DNA of 64,000 bases from positions 1 through 64,000 of the forward strand of contig JAOAQX010000001.1 in NCBI GenBank assembly GCA_025210805.1, read 5' to 3'. Source of the DNA: Flavobacteriales bacterium. GTDB lineage: Bacteria; Bacteroidota; Bacteroidia; Flavobacteriales; CAJXXR01. The notes below the pieces were generated by a model. That model was not told where the DNA came from. It was given only the letters and a program-made list of their open reading frames with translations, and did no database searches. Both the position numbers and the translations under genes were made by a program. Of this stretch, positions 61,722 to 64,000 are shown one piece after another (positions within the stretch are counted from its first letter, which is position 1; every line of letters starts with the position of its first letter).

Positions 61722-62977
61722 GTCTTTCTTTTTTTCTTTTTGGCTGCTGGAAAAAGCACATTATTGAGTATTAATCGATATCCTGGAGAATTCGGGTGTA
61801 AATCTAATTCTGTTTTAGGATCACCTACTCGGTGTTGGTAATCCTCAGGATCATGTCCGCCATAAAAAGACCACATACCTTTTCCTATATTTCCGTGGAT
61901 ATATTTAGCTTCATTGGCAGATTTATTTTCTCCTAAAATAAGAACTTCAGATTTCAAAAATTGTTTGTTGTATGAAGTCGTTTGCCCCATAAAGCCTTTT
62001 ACCACTTTCGTGTGATTTTGAGTAAGCATTGTAGGTACTGGATCCCATTTTGCTGAAAAATCAAACAGTGTGAAGAAATCTTGTGAAGCGTTTACTTTTC
62101 TTGTTCTTGTGGCATCAATGGAAGAAAATTCATATTGAAACGGGTCATAAAGAACTTTATAGTCTTTAAAAGCTATTCCTAGGCTATAATCTATTTTATT
62201 ATTGGCATTAGTTTCAATGGGATCTCCGTCAAACATAGGGCCACAGATATCTGTATTCTGAGCGGCTAACGCAATGTCATAAGAGTCCGTTGCAGAGCAC
62301 ATCGCAAACATGAATCCTCCTCCAATAACAAAATCTTTTATTTTCTTCACAACAGCTAGTTTCGCTTTAGAAACTTTTTCGAAGCCGTGTTTATGTGCAT
62401 TGGCTTCAAAGTCTTTTTTTTGTTTAATATACCATGGAGCGTGTCTATAAGCAGCATAAAATTTCCCATATTGTCCTGTAAAGTCTTCATGGTGGAGATG
62501 TAACCAATCATATTTTGCTAATAAATCTCCCAAGATTTCATCATCATAAACAATATCATAAGGGATTTCTGCATAAGTGAGTGCCAAGGTTACGGCATCA
62601 TCCCAAGGCTGCTTGCTTTTAGGCGAATACACCGCTATTTTAGGCACTTTTTCAAGCTTTACGATATCCTGATTAATCTCAGGATGTTGAATGCTTTGGT
62701 AAATCTGATTTTTTTCATTATCGGATATCAACTCATAAGAAACACCTCTTAATGATAATTCTGTTTCAAATTCTTTGAGATAACTCAATACAAAACTCCC
62801 TCCTTTATAGTTTAATAACCAATCTACTTCTACTTCGTTTTCCAAAAGCCAATAAGTAATTCCATAAGCTTTTAGATGGTTTTTTTGGCTTTTTTCATCC
62901 ATGGGAATAAGGATATTTGCTCCTTTGGAAACAAAAACGCAGAATATAAATAGTGAAAATAATAGCTGTTTTTTCAT
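61718..62977 (-). CDS. Secreted protein of unknown function (often mislabelled asparagine synthetase B)
   Basis: The 419-residue protein has a signal peptide (MKKQLLFSLFIFCVFVSKG). Conserved-looking stretches include LAKYDWLHLHHEDFTGQYGKFYAAYR, FVIGGGFMFAMCSATDSYDIALAA and IHGNIGKGMWSFYGGHDPEDYQHRVGDP. The Gly-rich strand with Cys and the HDPEDYQH motif recall class-I glutamine-amidotransferase/ThuA-like folds. I cannot assign an activity. Similar Bacteroidota proteins carry the asparagine synthetase B label, which the sequence does not support. It ends in a very basic tail KKKKRKT. Confidence 0.82.
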   Translation of the reverse strand: MKKQLLFSLFIFCVFVSKGANILIPMDEKSQKNHLKAYGITYWLLENEVEVDWLLNYKGGSFVLSYLKEFETELSLRGVSYELISDNEKNQIYQSIQHPEINQDIVKLEKVPKIAVYSPKSKQPWDDAVTLALTYAEIPYDIVYDDEILGDLLAKYDWLHLHHEDFTGQYGKFYAAYRHAPWYIKQKKDFEANAHKHGFEKVSKAKLAVVKKIKDFVIGGGFMFAMCSATDSYDIALAAQNTDICGPMFDGDPIETNANNKIDYSLGIAFKDYKVLYDPFQYEFSSIDATRTRKVNASQDFFTLFDFSAKWDPVPTMLTQNHTKVVKGFMGQTTSYNKQFLKSEVLILGENKSANEAKYIHGNIGKGMWSFYGGHDPEDYQHRVGDPKTELDLHPNSPGYRLILNNVLFPAAKKKKRKT

Positions 62978-63055
62978 AGTTATTAGCGGATATTGAGAAT
63001 ATATCGATGTACAAATTAATCGATTTTGATTGATTTTTATAAATATTTACCACAA

Positions 63056-63088
63056 AAAAAAGCCATTCAATTTTTTGGACTGAATGGC
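63056..63088 (-). terminator. Orphan terminator pointing toward the minus strand
   Basis: Stem GCCATTCA / TGAATGGC with a 11-base loop, followed on the minus strand by eight T. No annotated minus-strand gene precedes it. Confidence 0.65.
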
Positions 63089-63515
63089 AAAAACACTAAA
63101 AAATAAAGAAAAACGGAAATTCTTACGAATTGAAAAATAGAAAATAATAAAAACTAAAAAAAATAAAAATAGGTATTGATTTTTCGTTTCGTGTTTTTCA
63201 AATGTCCATATTATTCTTGGTGGAACAAAAAAAATAGTAAGACGAAACATGCGACAATTTTAAAACGCTTAATAACAGGTTATTAAAATTTTTTGTCTCT
63301 AAAAAGTGGACAGTTATTTTTACTTATATATAACATGGTTATTAAGGTTTTGAGTGTTTTTTTATCATCTAACAATTTAATTAAAAATGTTTAGACCGCT
63401 CTTTTTTTAGCTTGTGAAGCTAGTCTATTTCTGAATTTTGTTGACTAATGAATATTTTTAATGAGAATCATTTTGTTATTCGACTTAAGTCTTCAAGAAA
63501 TGTGGATATATTTAC

Positions 63516-63523
63516 TACATTTG
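63516..63523 (+). promoter_or_regulatory. -7 box for the DUF4920 lipoprotein
   Basis: TACATTTG fits TAnnTTTG, 18 bases before the ATG. No clear -33 element. Confidence 0.5.
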
Positions 63524-63541
63524 ACGAAAATAAAAATCATT

Positions 63542-64000
63542 ATGAAAAAAATAGCTATCGCTTTGTTAAGTGTTTTTATGATATCATCTTGTTCTCAAGA
63601 AGCACCAAAAGAGAAAAAAACGAATCTATTTACAGGAGATATTAAGAAAGAAAATCATATTGCCTTTGGTGAAGACTTAGTGCTTGAAAATAAGAAAGTG
63701 TACAAGATGAGTGCCTTCAACGAGCTTACAAAAGGAAAGGAAAATGAGGAACTCATTTTAGCAGGTACAATTGATAAAGTTTGTACAAAAAAAGGTTGTT
63801 GGATGTCTATGAAAAATCCAAATGGAGAAAGTGTATTTGTAAGTTATGATTACAAATTTCTGCTCCCAATAAATGTAGATGGAAGAAATGCTATTTTAAA
63901 AGGTGTAGTGAGCAATGACACTACTTCAGTTAAAGATTTAAAGCATTATGCCGAAGATGCTGGGAAAACAGAAGCAGAAATTGCTAAAATTACTGAACCA
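63542..64000 (+). CDS. DUF4920 lipoprotein (3' end outside window)
   Basis: ATG 63542 opens a frame that runs to the window edge (153 codons visible). It has a lipoprotein signal (IALLSVFMISSCSQE, lipid Cys17). The DUF4920 domain follows, with a characteristic paired-cysteine segment IDKVCTKKGCWMSMKNPNGESVFVSY and KGVVSNDTTSVKDLKHYAEDAG. The fold is OB-like, and the CxxxGCW motif suggests metal or thiol chemistry, but function is not known. Confidence 0.9.
   Translation, partial: MKKIAIALLSVFMISSCSQEAPKEKKTNLFTGDIKKENHIAFGEDLVLENKKVYKMSAFNELTKGKENEELILAGTIDKVCTKKGCWMSMKNPNGESVFVSYDYKFLLPINVDGRNAILKGVVSNDTTSVKDLKHYAEDAGKTEAEIAKITEP

Larger units (their letters stand above)
62978..63541. other. 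564-base AT-rich intergenic region
   Basis: No convincing gene. Contents: a minus-strand hairpin terminator (63062-63088), a perfect 8-2-8 palindrome TTAATAAC-AG-GTTATTAA (63269-63286) and the promoter of the DUF4920 gene near 63516. Frames such as 63047-63250 on the minus strand encode only Phe/Lys/Ile-rich low-complexity sequence. Confidence 0.6.

Noticed and set aside
63047-63250. Minus-strand 67-codon frame
   Set aside because: Composition is Phe/Ile/Lys-rich low complexity from AT-rich DNA, and it overlaps the hairpin terminator. No coding signature.
63448-63645. 65-codon plus-strand frame overlapping the DUF4920 start
   Set aside because: The correct frame begins at 63542 and encodes a lipoprotein signal and domain. 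The longer-looking frame is out of phase.

Overview
The window comes from an AT-rich (roughly one-third G+C) member of the Bacteroidota, most likely class Flavobacteriia. The evidence is: three secreted proteins with C-terminal type IX secretion (T9SS) sorting domains; promoters of the Bacteroidota TTTG / TAnnTTTG type; lipoboxes of Bacteroidota form; and typical flavobacterial neighbourhoods such as pbpC with an alpha-2-macroglobulin, MoxR-DUF58, and DUF4856-imelysin-HTTM-TonB receptor. No rRNA, phage, plasmid, CRISPR or transposase genes are visible. The genus cannot be fixed from what can be seen.

Layout. 1-1380 is the 3' end of a large repeat-bearing T9SS protein. 1.5-2.7 kb holds mazG bracketed by two copies of a ~123-bp MITE-like palindromic element. 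2.7-8.8 kb is the most accessory-looking part: a truncated gene remnant, a TPR histidine kinase with a LytTR response regulator, and an intact FISUMP-domain surface protein. The remnant and the intact gene share a leader that carries a direct repeat with exactly 21-bp spacing. 9.0-14.5 kb is one 1799-residue secreted metalloprotease. 14.6-17.9 kb has YceI, two small membrane proteins, aroQ, an M16 peptidase and an O-methyltransferase. 18-25.9 kb is pbpC plus a thioester alpha-2-macroglobulin lipoprotein. 25.9-29.8 kb has a dicarboxylate symporter, a CLC antiporter and a SatD/DUF3307 pair.

30-39 kb contains serS, a DPP4-type peptidase, fhs, alanine dehydrogenase and a PA-domain T9SS protein. 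39.3-47.3 kb is a tight same-strand run starting with mfd and including a phosphoribosyltransferase, a TatD-like hydrolase, tcdA, a WYL regulator and a CDP-alcohol phosphatidyltransferase. tRNA-Lys and tRNA-Leu follow. 47.7-52.9 kb is a MoxR/DUF58/DUF4129 operon on the minus strand, then mdh and a GNAT acetyltransferase.

54.8-61.1 kb is a probable iron-regulated four-gene operon: DUF4856 lipoprotein, imelysin-like lipoprotein, HTTM membrane protein and TonB receptor. Its promoter is textbook and is overlapped by a Fur-like palindrome. The window ends with an Smr protein, an uncharacterised secreted protein and the start of a DUF4920 lipoprotein.

The two best candidates for undescribed biology are (i) the LytTR two-component system between two genes that share a 21-bp-spaced direct-repeat leader, and (ii) the imelysin/HTTM operon, whose imelysin has lost its signature motif while the HTTM protein keeps the lysine that corresponds to the catalytic base of vitamin-K-dependent carboxylase.
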